Of a stretch of 39,876 nt of DNA, positions 16,640 through 25,710 are shown one piece after another. Location of the stretch: NCBI GenBank assembly GCA_003214195.1, contig QCLY01000012.1, positions 1 to 39,876 of the forward strand. Direction: 5' to 3'. This DNA comes from Prochlorococcus sp. AG-418-G23. GTDB taxonomy: Bacteria > Cyanobacteriota > Cyanobacteriia > PCC-6307 > Cyanobiaceae. Each line of letters starts with the position of its first letter. Within the stretch, counting starts at the first letter, position 1. A model generated the notes under the pieces. It searched no databases and had not been told where the DNA came from. It saw only the letters and a list, made by a program, of their open reading frames with translations. A program made the translations under genes and the position numbers.

Positions 16640-18436
16640 ATGTTTTTTAATGATTTTAGAAGGATTAAAAGATTAGGGAAATATTTAGCTAGAGATAAAA
16701 AAACAATCTATCTAATATTAATAGTTTTGCTGCCTGTATCTTTCTCTGGCGCTATTCAACCACTTTTGATAGGTCAAGCAATTACTATTCTTAAAAACGA
16801 AAGTACAGATGTTTGGCTGAGTAAAACGTTTTTTGGGCAGTCAATGAATGCCATTATTTTAACTTTATTTGTAACAGTTATTTTAAGGTTGATTTTGCAA
16901 GGATACCAAACCTATAACATCCAAGCAGTGGGTCAGAAATTAACTGCAAGGATAAGAAAAGAACTATTTGATCATTCAATATCTTTATCTCTCAAATATC
17001 ACGATAATATGCCTGTTGGGAAATTATTAACGAGATTAACAAATGATGTTGATGCTTTAGCTGAGGTTTTTGGTAGTGGTGCAGTTGGAGTAATTGCAGA
17101 CTTTGTTAGTCTGATAGTAATCTCTTTGACAATGCTTTCAATTGATCGAGGTCTTGCCATTTTATTGTTATTAACTCAAATTCCAGTTTCTTATTTCATT
17201 ATTTGGCTTCAAAAACGTTATAGAAGAGCAAATTATCAAGTAAGGGAAGAATTGTCTCAACTCAACTCTGATTTTCAAGAAAATCTTCAAGGTTTAGAAG
17301 TCGTTCAAATGTTCAGAAGAGAGGCCCTAAATAGCAAGAAATTTTCTAATACTGGAGTTGCTTATAAGAAAGCGGTAAATGGCACAATTTTTTATGACAG
17401 CAGTATTTCAGCATTTATAGAGTGGATTTCTCTTGCCGCAGTTTCCCTAGTTTTAGCAGTTGGAGGATATCTCGTTACTTCTGGAAATATTGGTTTAGGA
17501 ACTTTAACAACTTTTATTTTGTATTCCCAAAGACTTTTTGAACCTTTAAGGCAGCTTGCGGAAAGATTTACTCAGATACAAGGAGGTTTAACAGCTGTTG
17601 AAAGAATAAATGAATTATTGGATGAAGAAATTCAGATCAAGGACTCTATTTCTGCGAAGAATTTTTTAAAGCATGCCCAGAATCTAAATAAGAAATTCAA
17701 GGGCAAAATTGAGTTTAAAAACGTTAATTTCTTTTATAAAGAAGGTGAGGATATTCTTAAGAATTTATCATTCATAATCAATCCAGGAGAACATGTGGCT
17801 TTTGTAGGCCCAACTGGTTCGGGTAAAACAACAATAATAAGATTATTGTGTAGATTGTATGAACCCCAATCAGGTCAAATTTTAATTGATGATATAAATA
17901 TAAAAGATATTCCTATTGCAACTCTTAGAAATATGTTGGGAGTGGTTTTGCAAGACACCTTTATTTTTAGTGGAAATGTTGCAGATAATTTGAAATTAAA
18001 TGCGAATATAAACAATCTTGAATTAAAGAGACTTTGTAAAGAATTAGGATTAGATGATTTGTTAAAAAAATTACCAGAAGGTTTGGGCACCTTTCTTAGA
18101 GAAAGAGGCGGTAATCTTTCTTCTGGAGAAAGACAACTTCTTTCAGTAGCTCGTGTGGCGATTAGAAATCCTGTTGTTTTAATAATGGATGAAGCTACAG
18201 CATTTATGGACCCTTCTACAGAGGCTACTCTGCAGAGGGATCTTGAGAGAATTCTTTCGAAAAGAACAGCATTAGTAATAGCGCATAGACTGGCAACTAT
18301 TGAAAATTCTGATAAGATTTTAGTTTTAAAAGGAGGATCACTAGTTGAGGAGGGAACTCATAGTGAATTGCGATTGAAAAAAGGTTTATATTTTCAACTT
18401 TCTGAGCTTCAAGAAAAAGGATTTGCAAATTTTTAA
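16640..18436 (+). CDS. ABC exporter, fused permease and ATPase (MsbA/MDR type)
   Basis: A half-transporter of 598 aa that should work as a homodimer or heterodimer in the inner membrane. Residues ~20-320 carry the six-helix exporter domain, and the ATPase domain occupies ~350-598. It shows Walker A GPTGSGKTT (~390-398), a Q-loop before DTFIFSG, the signature LSSGERQLL (~493-501), Walker B VVLIMDEATA (~512-521) and the switch His in IAHRLATI. The substrate is not evident; lipid or drug export are the usual options for this subfamily. Its stop overlaps the ATG of the next gene by one base, so translation of the pair is probably coupled. Confidence 0.94.
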   Translation: MFFNDFRRIKRLGKYLARDKKTIYLILIVLLPVSFSGAIQPLLIGQAITILKNESTDVWLSKTFFGQSMNAIILTLFVTVILRLILQGYQTYNIQAVGQKLTARIRKELFDHSISLSLKYHDNMPVGKLLTRLTNDVDALAEVFGSGAVGVIADFVSLIVISLTMLSIDRGLAILLLLTQIPVSYFIIWLQKRYRRANYQVREELSQLNSDFQENLQGLEVVQMFRREALNSKKFSNTGVAYKKAVNGTIFYDSSISAFIEWISLAAVSLVLAVGGYLVTSGNIGLGTLTTFILYSQRLFEPLRQLAERFTQIQGGLTAVERINELLDEEIQIKDSISAKNFLKHAQNLNKKFKGKIEFKNVNFFYKEGEDILKNLSFIINPGEHVAFVGPTGSGKTTIIRLLCRLYEPQSGQILIDDINIKDIPIATLRNMLGVVLQDTFIFSGNVADNLKLNANINNLELKRLCKELGLDDLLKKLPEGLGTFLRERGGNLSSGERQLLSVARVAIRNPVVLIMDEATAFMDPSTEATLQRDLERILSKRTALVIAHRLATIENSDKILVLKGGSLVEEGTHSELRLKKGLYFQLSELQEKGFANF

Positions 18437-18966
18437 TGATTTTTAGAAACAGAGGGTCATCAATAAAAAATTCTTGCAGTATTTCGAAAGATGAACTCGT
18501 TAATTTATATGGTTCAAATTCTTATGAATTCACTCAAAAAAAGAGAGAAGAAATATTTGTATGTAGTAAAAGTAAAGAATTAGATCTAATTGAACTAGAT
18601 CAACTTTTACAAACTGTTGGTTGGAGCAGACGTCCAATAAGAAGAGTTAAAAGAGCTTTGGATTTTAGTATTTTGGTGGTTGGATTATGGCGTCATGATG
18701 ATAAATTTCCAAGGCTTGTAGGATTTGCAAGATGCACTGGTGATGGGATTCTAGAAGCTACAGTATGGGATGTGGCTGTTAATCCTGTCTATCAAGGACT
18801 AGGATTGGGGAAAGAGTTAATGAAATATATTCTAAAAGAATTAAAGAATACTGGCATTTCTAAAGTTACACTTTTTGCTGATGCGGAAGTTGTTTCATTT
18901 TATAAAAGACAAGGTTGGATATTAGAACCAAGAGGCACTAAATGCGCTTTTTGGTATGCAAATTAA
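18436..18966 (+). CDS. GNAT family N-acetyltransferase
   Basis: A 176-aa acetyl-CoA-dependent acetyltransferase. The acetyl-CoA motif A is clear: WDVAVNPVYQGLGLGKELM with its Q/G-x-G-L-G-K-E loop at ~111-129, followed by motif B around ISKVTLFADAEVVSFYKRQGW. The N-terminal ~45 residues are more variable. The segment LLQTVGWSRRPIRRVKRAL is typical of cyanobacterial/plastid relatives of GNAT2-like acetyltransferases, an assignment made from memory. Its ATG overlaps the stop of the ABC transporter. The acceptor may be a protein N-terminus, a lysine or a small amine; the sequence does not decide. The gene ends next to a convergent glycosyltransferase. Confidence 0.9.
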   Translation: MIFRNRGSSIKNSCSISKDELVNLYGSNSYEFTQKKREEIFVCSKSKELDLIELDQLLQTVGWSRRPIRRVKRALDFSILVVGLWRHDDKFPRLVGFARCTGDGILEATVWDVAVNPVYQGLGLGKELMKYILKELKNTGISKVTLFADAEVVSFYKRQGWILEPRGTKCAFWYAN

Positions 18967-19650
18967 TTAATGTTTATAGTAGTCAGAATATATAGATTTT
19001 ATAGATTCACCTTTTGACCATCTTCTTCTAAAGTTCCAGTTCTTGAATGCTTGGAGGAAAATATTAGTTCTTTCCCATTTCCTTGAACTTGTAAAAATAG
19101 GTAAATTTAATTGCTTTAAATCTTTTTTATTTTTTAATCTATTTAAAAAATCAATATCCTCCATTAAAGGAATTTTTCTAAATCCATTATTCTTAAAATA
19201 AATTGATCTATGAATTATTAAACCTTGGTCTCCATAGGGTTGTTTAAGATATTGACTCCTAAAATCAACAAAGATCTCAAGGAATCTATAAATTATCCTT
19301 TTATCATTAATTTTAAATTTAAAATAGTAAATAAAATATTTGTCTTCCTTTAGAAGTAATTTTATTTTTCTAAACCAGTCTTGCGTTAATCTGCTATCTG
19401 CATGTAAAAATATGAGCCATTCTCCCTTTGAATATTTTGCACCCATGTTTAATTGTAAACCTCTATTTCTTTCTTTTGATTTAAATACTTTCGCCCCATA
19501 AATATTTGCTACATCAATAGTTTTATCTTCACTACCACAGTCAACTATAATAATTTCCCCCTCTTTCTGAATGATTGACAAGTCTGAAAGCAACAATGGC
19601 AAATGATTGGCCTCATTGATAGTTGGAATGATAATAGAGATCTTAGACAA
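18967..19650 (-). CDS. Family 2 glycosyltransferase-like protein (TIGR04283 type)
   Basis: A 227-aa GT-A fold transferase. It starts ISIIIPTINEANHLPLLL, has IIIVDCGSEDKT for nucleotide-sugar binding, and FLHADSRL around residue 80 as the metal-binding D-x-D-like site. The short length, with no membrane helices at the end, and the RNRGLQLNMGAKYSKGEWLIFLHAD pattern are those of TIGR04283, a group often encoded beside radical-SAM or arsenosugar-type genes. The start is TTG at 19650, the only one giving the first strand. It follows the TIGR04282-type gene by 5 bases, so the two act as an operon. The sugar and acceptor are unknown. Confidence 0.85.
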   Translation of the reverse strand: MSKISIIIPTINEANHLPLLLSDLSIIQKEGEIIIVDCGSEDKTIDVANIYGAKVFKSKERNRGLQLNMGAKYSKGEWLIFLHADSRLTQDWFRKIKLLLKEDKYFIYYFKFKINDKRIIYRFLEIFVDFRSQYLKQPYGDQGLIIHRSIYFKNNGFRKIPLMEDIDFLNRLKNKKDLKQLNLPIFTSSRKWERTNIFLQAFKNWNFRRRWSKGESIKSIYSDYYKH

Positions 19651-19655
19651 GTTGA

Positions 19656-20291
19656 TTACTTTCTATCTTCAATATCAATTATTGTATCTATATCAATTTT
19701 TTTATCTAACAACTTATATTTCAATTGTTTAGAACCAAAATTATCAATTGTATTTTGAAGAACATATTGTGTACCCCAATTAATGTTGATAAAAGGCAAA
19801 TATAGATTGGTTGCCATTATTTTTTCTGATAAACCAATAAGCCAATATCCTCCATCATTGGATGGTCCTAATATGAGATCATTTTGTTGTAGCTCTTTTA
19901 GAGTATTCAACAAATCTTGATGACATAAGTCTGGAAGGTCAGTACCAATAAAAATAATATTTTTTATCTTCTGTTTAGTGCAGAATTTTTTGTTGATAAT
20001 TATTTGCCTTTTCATTTTTTCTCCTAAGCAGCCTTTCCCCTGTAAATTAAATTTTTTGATCCCAAATTCTTCAGACCATCTTCTACAATTTTTTTTCCCT
20101 AAACCAGATATAGCTATAGAAATATCAATTAGTTTTGTTTTTTGGAGAGATTTTGCGACTGAAATAGTGTGTTTGGTCATGATACTCTGTACATTCACAG
20201 AATTACTTTTACCTATATCTTTTGATAATCTTGTTTTGCATCTTCCAAAACCATGCCATTTTGCCATGATTATAAGTAGTGCTTTATCCAA
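19656..20291 (-). CDS. TIGR04282/DUF2064-type nucleotidyl-/glycosyltransferase-like protein
   Basis: A 211-aa protein with the CobU/MobA-like nucleotidyl-diphosphate-sugar fold. The N-terminal LLIIMAKWHGFGRCKTRLS resembles the AK-P-x-G-x-K-TRL nucleotide-binding motif, FIGTDLPDL carries the metal-binding Asp pair, and LGPSNDGGYWLIGL is the family's third block. The usual AKxPxxG reads AKWHGFG here, so the Pro is lost. The start is TTG at 20291, needed to include the first beta-strand. It forms a two-gene unit with the downstream GT2-like gene, the TIGR04282 + TIGR04283 pairing known from many bacteria. It is divergent from dnaA. Confidence 0.82.
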   Translation of the reverse strand: MDKALLIIMAKWHGFGRCKTRLSKDIGKSNSVNVQSIMTKHTISVAKSLQKTKLIDISIAISGLGKKNCRRWSEEFGIKKFNLQGKGCLGEKMKRQIIINKKFCTKQKIKNIIFIGTDLPDLCHQDLLNTLKELQQNDLILGPSNDGGYWLIGLSEKIMATNLYLPFININWGTQYVLQNTIDNFGSKQLKYKLLDKKIDIDTIIDIEDRK

Positions 20292-20433
20292 TACATTAGA
20301 GCTATTTTTAATAATTATATTCCTATTGAAAAAATATTAAATTTTTTTTATAAAGTTAGATGATACTTTGTTAAATAATTTTAAATTTGTCGTGATCTTG
20401 TGATTTGATAATGGCCAATTATTAAATTCCAAC

Positions 20434-20448
20434 TAGATTAATAATCTA
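20434..20448. promoter_or_regulatory. 15-bp quasi-palindrome upstream of dnaA
   Basis: TAGATTA (20434-20440), A, TAATCTA (20442-20448), ending 12 bases before the dnaA TTG. It could be an operator or contain the -10 region. No consensus DnaA box (TTATCCACA-like) is visible in 20292-20460. Confidence 0.35.
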
Positions 20449-20460
20449 TGGAATAAAACT

Positions 20461-21855
20461 TTGCAAGCAATTAATCCTATTTGGGCGGAAGTTCAACAAA
20501 CACTCCAAAAAACTTTAAGTAAGCCTTCATTTGAGACATGGATAAGGCCTGCTAAATTTAATTGTTTTGAGGATGGCTTATTAACCTTAATCGCTCCAAA
20601 TACATTTTCTAGTGATTATTTAAGAAAGAATTATTGTGAAACTATTGAAAAAACTGCTAAAGAAATTTGCGGCTATGATGTAAAAGTTGTATTTAAATCT
20701 GAATCAAATATAAGTAGCGACATAACAAATAAAGAGAAAATAGAGGAACAGAATTTGAATTACAAAACAAAATCATTTTCTAATAATAGTCAAGAAATTT
20801 CCTCAAAAAATAGATCCAGAAATCCTAACGGTTTAAATTTCCGCTACGTTTTTAAAAGATTTGTTGTGGGTCCAAATAGTAGGTTGGCTCATGCTGCAGC
20901 TTTAGCCGTTGCTGAATCTCCTGGAAGAGAATTCAATCCATTATTTATTTGTGGTGGAGTTGGTCTTGGGAAAACTCATTTAATGCAAGCAATAGGACAT
21001 TATCGAGTAGAAATAGATCCAGAAGCAAAAGTTAAATATGTATCTACAGAGACTTTCACTAACGACGTTATTAGTGGTATTAGGAGAGATGGAATGACAG
21101 CTATTCGAGATAAATATAGAAATGTAGATTTGATTTTAATAGATGATATACAATTCTTAGAAGGTAAAGAGTATACACAGGAAGAATTTTTTCATACTTT
21201 CAATGCTCTTCACGAATCAGGTAGTCAAATAGTTATTGCAAGTGATAGACCTCCTAATCAATTGTCGGGAATTCAAGAAAGATTAATTTCTAGATTCTCA
21301 ATGGGTATGACTGCAGATATTCAGCCCCCTGATCTTGAGACGAGAACTGCTATTCTTCAAAAAAAGGCAGAACAAGAGAGTATGAGTCTCCCCAGAGATT
21401 TAATCCAATTTATAGCAGGAAGATTCACTTCTAATATTCGAGAATTGGAAGGAGCATTTACTAGAGCTGTTGCATTTGCATCAATAACAGGCTTACCAAT
21501 GACAGTTCAGTCAATTGCCCCAATGCTTGATCCTAATAGTGTTGGAGTCGTTGTTACTCCCAAACAAGTTATTAACAAAGTATCAGATTTCTTTAAAGTT
21601 TCTACTGATGAATTGATCAGTTCAAGCAGGAGAAAACCAGTAAGTCAAGCTAGGCAAATAGGTATGTATCTTATGCGACATGGAACGGATCTAAGCTTAC
21701 CAAGAATTGGGGATGAATTTGGGGGTAAAGATCATACAACAGTAATGTATGCTATTGAACAAGTTGAAAAAAAATTATCTATTGATCCTAATATCGCAAG
21801 TCAAGTACAAAAAATAAGAGATTTACTTCAAATAGATTCAAGAAAAAATTTATAG
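20461..21855 (+). CDS. dnaA: Chromosomal replication initiator DnaA
   Basis: The AAA+ initiator that binds DnaA boxes at oriC and opens the duplex. The 464-aa protein shows domain I ([22 protein letters not shown]), a variable linker at ~80-125, domain III with Walker A GGVGLGKT at 165-172, Walker [10 protein letters not shown] and the ISRFSMGM sensor region. The C-terminal DNA-binding domain IV has the DnaA signature [15 protein letters not shown]. The start is TTG at 20461, giving the correct N-terminus. The neighbours are unrelated (no dnaN, no DnaA-box cluster), so this locus does not look like the origin. I recall that dnaA is away from dnaN in Prochlorococcus. Confidence 0.98.
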   Translation: MQAINPIWAEVQQTLQKTLSKPSFETWIRPAKFNCFEDGLLTLIAPNTFSSDYLRKNYCETIEKTAKEICGYDVKVVFKSESNISSDITNKEKIEEQNLNYKTKSFSNNSQEISSKNRSRNPNGLNFRYVFKRFVVGPNSRLAHAAALAVAESPGREFNPLFICGGVGLGKTHLMQAIGHYRVEIDPEAKVKYVSTETFTNDVISGIRRDGMTAIRDKYRNVDLILIDDIQFLEGKEYTQEEFFHTFNALHESGSQIVIASDRPPNQLSGIQERLISRFSMGMTADIQPPDLETRTAILQKKAEQESMSLPRDLIQFIAGRFTSNIRELEGAFTRAVAFASITGLPMTVQSIAPMLDPNSVGVVVTPKQVINKVSDFFKVSTDELISSSRRKPVSQARQIGMYLMRHGTDLSLPRIGDEFGGKDHTTVMYAIEQVEKKLSIDPNIASQVQKIRDLLQIDSRKNL

Positions 21856-21857
21856 TT

Positions 21858-23093
21858 TTACTGTTTACCAGAAATAAAATTTCTAGGATCTTGATCAAAT
21901 CTGTGCCTGAGAGGTAAATTATCAATTTCATTGATATAACTGAGCGATTCAATTTTATTCAATGATTGTCTTAATAACCTTGCTGAAATAATTGGCATAT
22001 CTCTTGGAACTGATACTCTGTTTTTTAAGTATCTTAGAGAGATTCCTGAAATTTTTTTAGGGATAAGAACTTCACCTGTAATCATATATGTCAATACTGA
22101 TCTTAATGATTTATCAAAGGATTCTTTATTGTATGGATTTACTTTTAGTAAATTATCTTTATGCTTTATTACTCTTTTAAGAGCAATTTTAGCAAAATAT
22201 TTTGAATCATAATTTTTATTGAATTCATATTTACCTAGACCCTCTCCAGTATCTATTAGCTCAGAGAAATTAATCTGTTCTTCATTAATTTCTTTATAAC
22301 AACCTCCCATTTGTGGAGGTAAATCATGAGAGTGAGTATGAAAATCCCCTTGAGTGCCTCTATAAGCACTTGTCCCTTCAAACAGCGTGAACCATTTATC
22401 CAAATAACTGTAATTAGATCTTAAATTAAACCCTTTATAATACATTAGTGATGCATTCATTCTCTCCATATAGGGAATAAAAATTATATCTCCAACACCA
22501 GGCTCTATATCCCCTGTATTAGATACTGATGGATCAACAAACCCCGACTTTGATCTACTTAAGATTTCATCGAGTTTAGAAATGGATTCTTTAAATCCTT
22601 TTTTTCTAAAAGAGTTATCTATAAAATTAAAGCTTTCTCGGCAGAGCCAATTACACCAAAATCTGAAAATTTCTCTTTCTAACTCTCTAATTTTGATAAG
22701 GTGACTGGATGTAATAAAAGATCCAAGTGCTCCAAATTCATCTTCTAAAAAAGCTATGATATCGTCGCTTTCAGTGATAACTTGACCTTTAAATTCAATT
22801 GCAGGTAATTTCCCCGATCTGACTTTTTCAAGGAACCAACTTTCTTTTTGGCCGTAGCAAAACATATTTATTTTCTTGACTCTGTATGGAATTTTCTTAA
22901 ATTCAAGCCATAACCATATCTTCTGACAGTAAGGACACCAAGAATGCCTATCCCTATAGAGGGTAACTAATACATCATTTTCACTATGTCCAAATAATCT
23001 TAAATTTGAGTAGGAATTATTTATACCATGGACTCTATCAAGATCTTCAACTTCAAATTTATTTAAATCATCCCATGTCAAAATCCCATTCAT
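21858..23093 (-). CDS. Glutathione S-transferase-like protein with long C-terminal extension
   Basis: A 411-aa protein, much longer than the ~200-aa usual for GSTs. Residues ~38-125 form a thioredoxin-fold GST N-domain with the redox-type motif WCPYCQK, a cis-Pro in LPAIEF and the glutathione-binding ESDDIIAFLEDEFG. A helical GST C-domain follows to ~260. The last ~130 residues (from about KYFAKIALKRV) are extra and helical, and I do not recognise them. Its stop is 2 bases from that of dnaA (convergent), and its start is 52 bases from divergent glutathione reductase. A link to glutathione metabolism is likely; the substrate is unknown. Confidence 0.88.
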   Translation of the reverse strand: MNGILTWDDLNKFEVEDLDRVHGINNSYSNLRLFGHSENDVLVTLYRDRHSWCPYCQKIWLWLEFKKIPYRVKKINMFCYGQKESWFLEKVRSGKLPAIEFKGQVITESDDIIAFLEDEFGALGSFITSSHLIKIRELEREIFRFWCNWLCRESFNFIDNSFRKKGFKESISKLDEILSRSKSGFVDPSVSNTGDIEPGVGDIIFIPYMERMNASLMYYKGFNLRSNYSYLDKWFTLFEGTSAYRGTQGDFHTHSHDLPPQMGGCYKEINEEQINFSELIDTGEGLGKYEFNKNYDSKYFAKIALKRVIKHKDNLLKVNPYNKESFDKSLRSVLTYMITGEVLIPKKISGISLRYLKNRVSVPRDMPIISARLLRQSLNKIESLSYINEIDNLPLRHRFDQDPRNFISGKQ

Positions 23094-23121
23094 TATCTAA
23101 ATTAAAGCTTTAAACTAACGT

Positions 23122-23127
23122 TATAAT
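23122..23127 (+). promoter_or_regulatory. Consensus -10 box of the gor promoter
   Basis: A perfect TATAAT 18 bases before the gor TTG at 23146, predicting a start near 23134 and a leader of about 12 bases. It lies in the 52-base gap between the divergent GST and gor starts. Confidence 0.5.
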
Positions 23128-23145
23128 AATTGATTAAAAAAAGTC

Positions 23146-24510
23146 TTGGAATTTGAATTTGATTTAATTGTTGTTGGCGCTGGATCTGGAGGACTTGCGG
23201 CGGCAAAACGTGCGGCTAGTTATGGAGCAAAAGTCGCAATTATAGAAGCAAATCAAATAGGAGGAACTTGTGTGATAAAGGGATGTGTGCCTAAGAAATT
23301 AATGGTTTATGCAGCTAAAAGTAAAAAAAATATTGATTCTTCTGAAGGATATGGATTAAAGAATGAAGTTATTAATTTTGAATCAAATATTTTGTTGAAG
23401 AATGTTAGAGAGGAGGTTTCTAGATTAAGTAATTTACATAGAAATTCTTTAAAAAAGTTGAATATAACTATTTTTGAAGGCTTAGGAAGATTTATTACTC
23501 AAAATGAATTAGAAATTATTTGTTCAAACACAAAGAAAATTAAAAACAAAATAAGTTCAAAAAAAATTCTTATTTCAGTTGGAGGTAAACCAAAGAAATT
23601 AAATATTCCTGGGGTAGATTTGGCATGGACTAGTGATGATATTTTTGAATTAGAAAAGTTTCCTAAATCAATATTAATAGTGGGAGGTGGATATATTGCT
23701 TGTGAATTTGCTTCTATTTTCAGAAATCTAGGTACTGAAGTAACTCAATTAATTAGAGGTCAACATTTACTTAATGGTTTTGATGAGGATCTTTCTTCAT
23801 GCCTAGAGGAATCACCTACTTTTGCTGAAATCAATATAATCCCCAATACTCATTTAAATTCTATCAAAAAAGTAAATGAGAATCTGGAAGCTACCTTAGA
23901 CTCGGGAGATAAACTCCTAACTGATAATATCCTTATTGCTACAGGAAGAGAACCAAATCTTTTGCCTTTAAATTTAGATTTTTTAAATCTAAAGATGGAT
24001 GGCCAATATTTAGATGTCGATGAACTTAATCAAACAAGCAACGAAAATATTTTTGCAGTTGGCGATATCATAAATAAGCCAAACTTAACTCCAGTAGCAA
24101 TAGAACAAGGGAGAGTTTTTTCGGATAATTTTTTTAATGACCAAAATAGAAAAGTAAATTATGAATATATCCCTAAGGCCGTTTTTACTATTCCAGAAAT
24201 TTCAACAGTTGGCTTAAGTGAGAAAATAGCTAAAGAGATTTACTCTGAAAAAAATATAAAAATTTTTAAATGTAAATTTACCCCTATGTCTAATACCTTT
24301 AAAAAGAATAAATCAAAATGTATGTTGAAGATTGTAGTTCATAAGCTAACTGACAAAGTCCTAGGATGTCATATGTTTGGAGAAACATCGTCTGAGATTA
24401 TTCAAATGGTATCAATTTCATTAAATGCAGGGATAACAAAAAAAGACTTTGATATTACTATGGCTTTGCACCCAACCATCTCAGAAGAATTTGTGACTAT
24501 GTATGGATAA
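23146..24510 (+). CDS. gor: Glutathione reductase
   Basis: An FAD-dependent NADPH:glutathione disulfide oxidoreductase, 454 aa. It shows the FAD-binding GAGSGGLAAA at 11-20, the redox disulfide in GGTCVIKGCVPK (Cys42 and Cys47), the NADPH-binding GGGYIACEFAS segment, the second FAD segment FAVGDI and the C-terminal dimer-interface HPTISEE with the catalytic His. CVIKGCVPKK is the glutathione-reductase rather than lipoamide-dehydrogenase form. The start is TTG at 23146, giving the exact family N-terminus. It is divergent from a GST-like gene, so two glutathione functions share one short regulatory region. Confidence 0.96.
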   Translation: MEFEFDLIVVGAGSGGLAAAKRAASYGAKVAIIEANQIGGTCVIKGCVPKKLMVYAAKSKKNIDSSEGYGLKNEVINFESNILLKNVREEVSRLSNLHRNSLKKLNITIFEGLGRFITQNELEIICSNTKKIKNKISSKKILISVGGKPKKLNIPGVDLAWTSDDIFELEKFPKSILIVGGGYIACEFASIFRNLGTEVTQLIRGQHLLNGFDEDLSSCLEESPTFAEINIIPNTHLNSIKKVNENLEATLDSGDKLLTDNILIATGREPNLLPLNLDFLNLKMDGQYLDVDELNQTSNENIFAVGDIINKPNLTPVAIEQGRVFSDNFFNDQNRKVNYEYIPKAVFTIPEISTVGLSEKIAKEIYSEKNIKIFKCKFTPMSNTFKKNKSKCMLKIVVHKLTDKVLGCHMFGETSSEIIQMVSISLNAGITKKDFDITMALHPTISEEFVTMYG

Positions 24511-24512
24511 AA

Positions 24513-25592
24513 TTATGAATTAGAAAATTTTAATTTTTCTTGAACAATCAGAAATACTATAAGTAATGCAAAGTAAATAAATAAACCTATCCTTAATTCA
24601 GAAAGGAAGTTAAATTCATTCAGGAAAAGTATTTTATCGAGAATGTAGAAAATATAAAGATTAAGCAAAATAAATCCTTCAATTCTTGTGATTTTTCCTT
24701 TGCTCCAGAAAATTGGTAAGCATGCAAAGGTAGTTAAAACCATAAAAGGTAAGTCAACTTTTATTAGACTCTGTTCAATTACTAAACCTTTAAATCCTGA
24801 AAAAATGCTGCAACTACCAAGGATTAAAAGTTGATTGAGTAAATTACTTCCTATTACATTCCCAATCGCAAGATCTGTTTTGCCTTTAAATGCAGCAATT
24901 ATTGAAGTTACTAATTCTGGTAAAGATGTCCCAGTTGCGACGATAGTTAACCCAATAACAACTTCATTTACACCCAAAAGAGTAGCGACTGTTTGAGAAC
25001 CATTTACTAAAATATTTGAACCAAAGCTTAAAAGAAATATTCCCAATATTAACTTTAGTAAAATATTCATTTTCCCTTGATAGTTATCTTTTAATTCTTC
25101 TATCTCTGGTTCAGCATCTTTTGTCTCATCTCCTTTCTCATTGATGGTATTGATTTCCCATATTGTATTTAAGATTAAACAAAACATTAGGAATACCCCT
25201 GCTTGCAACGTTAATAGGCCTGTTGATGACATGGCCCAAACTGCACACGAAATTGCCATTAAAAGAGGTACATCTCTTCTGACTATTCTGCTTTTTACCT
25301 TGAGAGGCGTTATCAATGAACTTATACCTAAAACAACGAGAACATTAAAAATATTGCTTCCAATTACATTGCTTGCCGCAAGCGAATCACTGCCTTTTAA
25401 AATTGAACTTAAACTTACCAACAACTCAGGAGAGCTTGTTCCAAGAGAAACAACGGTTAAACCAATTACTATTTGAGGTATTCCTAAAATTAAAGACAAA
25501 GATATGGCACCTTGAATAAAGAACTCTCCTCCAGCAAAAAGTAGAACTATGCCTAAAACTATTTCTATTATTGGAAATAAAAAATCACTCAT
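24513..25592 (-). CDS. Sodium/calcium exchanger family membrane antiporter (CaCA, YrbG-like)
   Basis: A 359-aa integral membrane protein with two Na_Ca_ex repeats in inverted topology and about ten membrane helices. The ion-binding alpha-repeats are visible as GTSSPELLVS at 51-60 with SNVIGSNIFNVL at ~74-85, and GTSLPELVTS at 221-230 with GNVIGSNLLNQL shortly after. A hydrophilic, acidic loop (~148-172) separates the halves. It probably exports Ca2+ in exchange for Na+ or H+. It converges on gor (2 bases between stops) and is divergent from pyrC with a 118-base gap. Confidence 0.94.
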   Translation of the reverse strand: MSDFLFPIIEIVLGIVLLFAGGEFFIQGAISLSLILGIPQIVIGLTVVSLGTSSPELLVSLSSILKGSDSLAASNVIGSNIFNVLVVLGISSLITPLKVKSRIVRRDVPLLMAISCAVWAMSSTGLLTLQAGVFLMFCLILNTIWEINTINEKGDETKDAEPEIEELKDNYQGKMNILLKLILGIFLLSFGSNILVNGSQTVATLLGVNEVVIGLTIVATGTSLPELVTSIIAAFKGKTDLAIGNVIGSNLLNQLLILGSCSIFSGFKGLVIEQSLIKVDLPFMVLTTFACLPIFWSKGKITRIEGFILLNLYIFYILDKILFLNEFNFLSELRIGLFIYFALLIVFLIVQEKLKFSNS

Positions 25593-25655
25593 ATTTAGTT
25601 TTTTATTTAGATAATAAAAATTTTCATAATTGGTTATTAACTATCCTCGAATATC

Positions 25656-25692
25656 TATAATTTATTGTCAATTTTAATTTGCTGTTAAAATT
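25656..25692 (+). promoter_or_regulatory. pyrC promoter and leader hairpin
   Basis: A perfect -10 TATAAT at 25656-25661 predicts a start near 25668. Right there a hairpin begins: AATTTTAA (25670-25677), loop TTTGCTG, TTAAAATT (25685-25692), 18 bases before the pyrC TTG at 25711. The 8-bp stem occupies most of the predicted 43-base leader. Confidence 0.5.
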
Positions 25693-25710
25693 AATTAAAT
25701 AGAAAAAATT

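Noticed and set aside
20292-20460. Replication origin beside dnaA
   Set aside because: No cluster of DnaA boxes, no dnaN, and no A/T-rich unwinding element distinct from the generally A/T-rich background.
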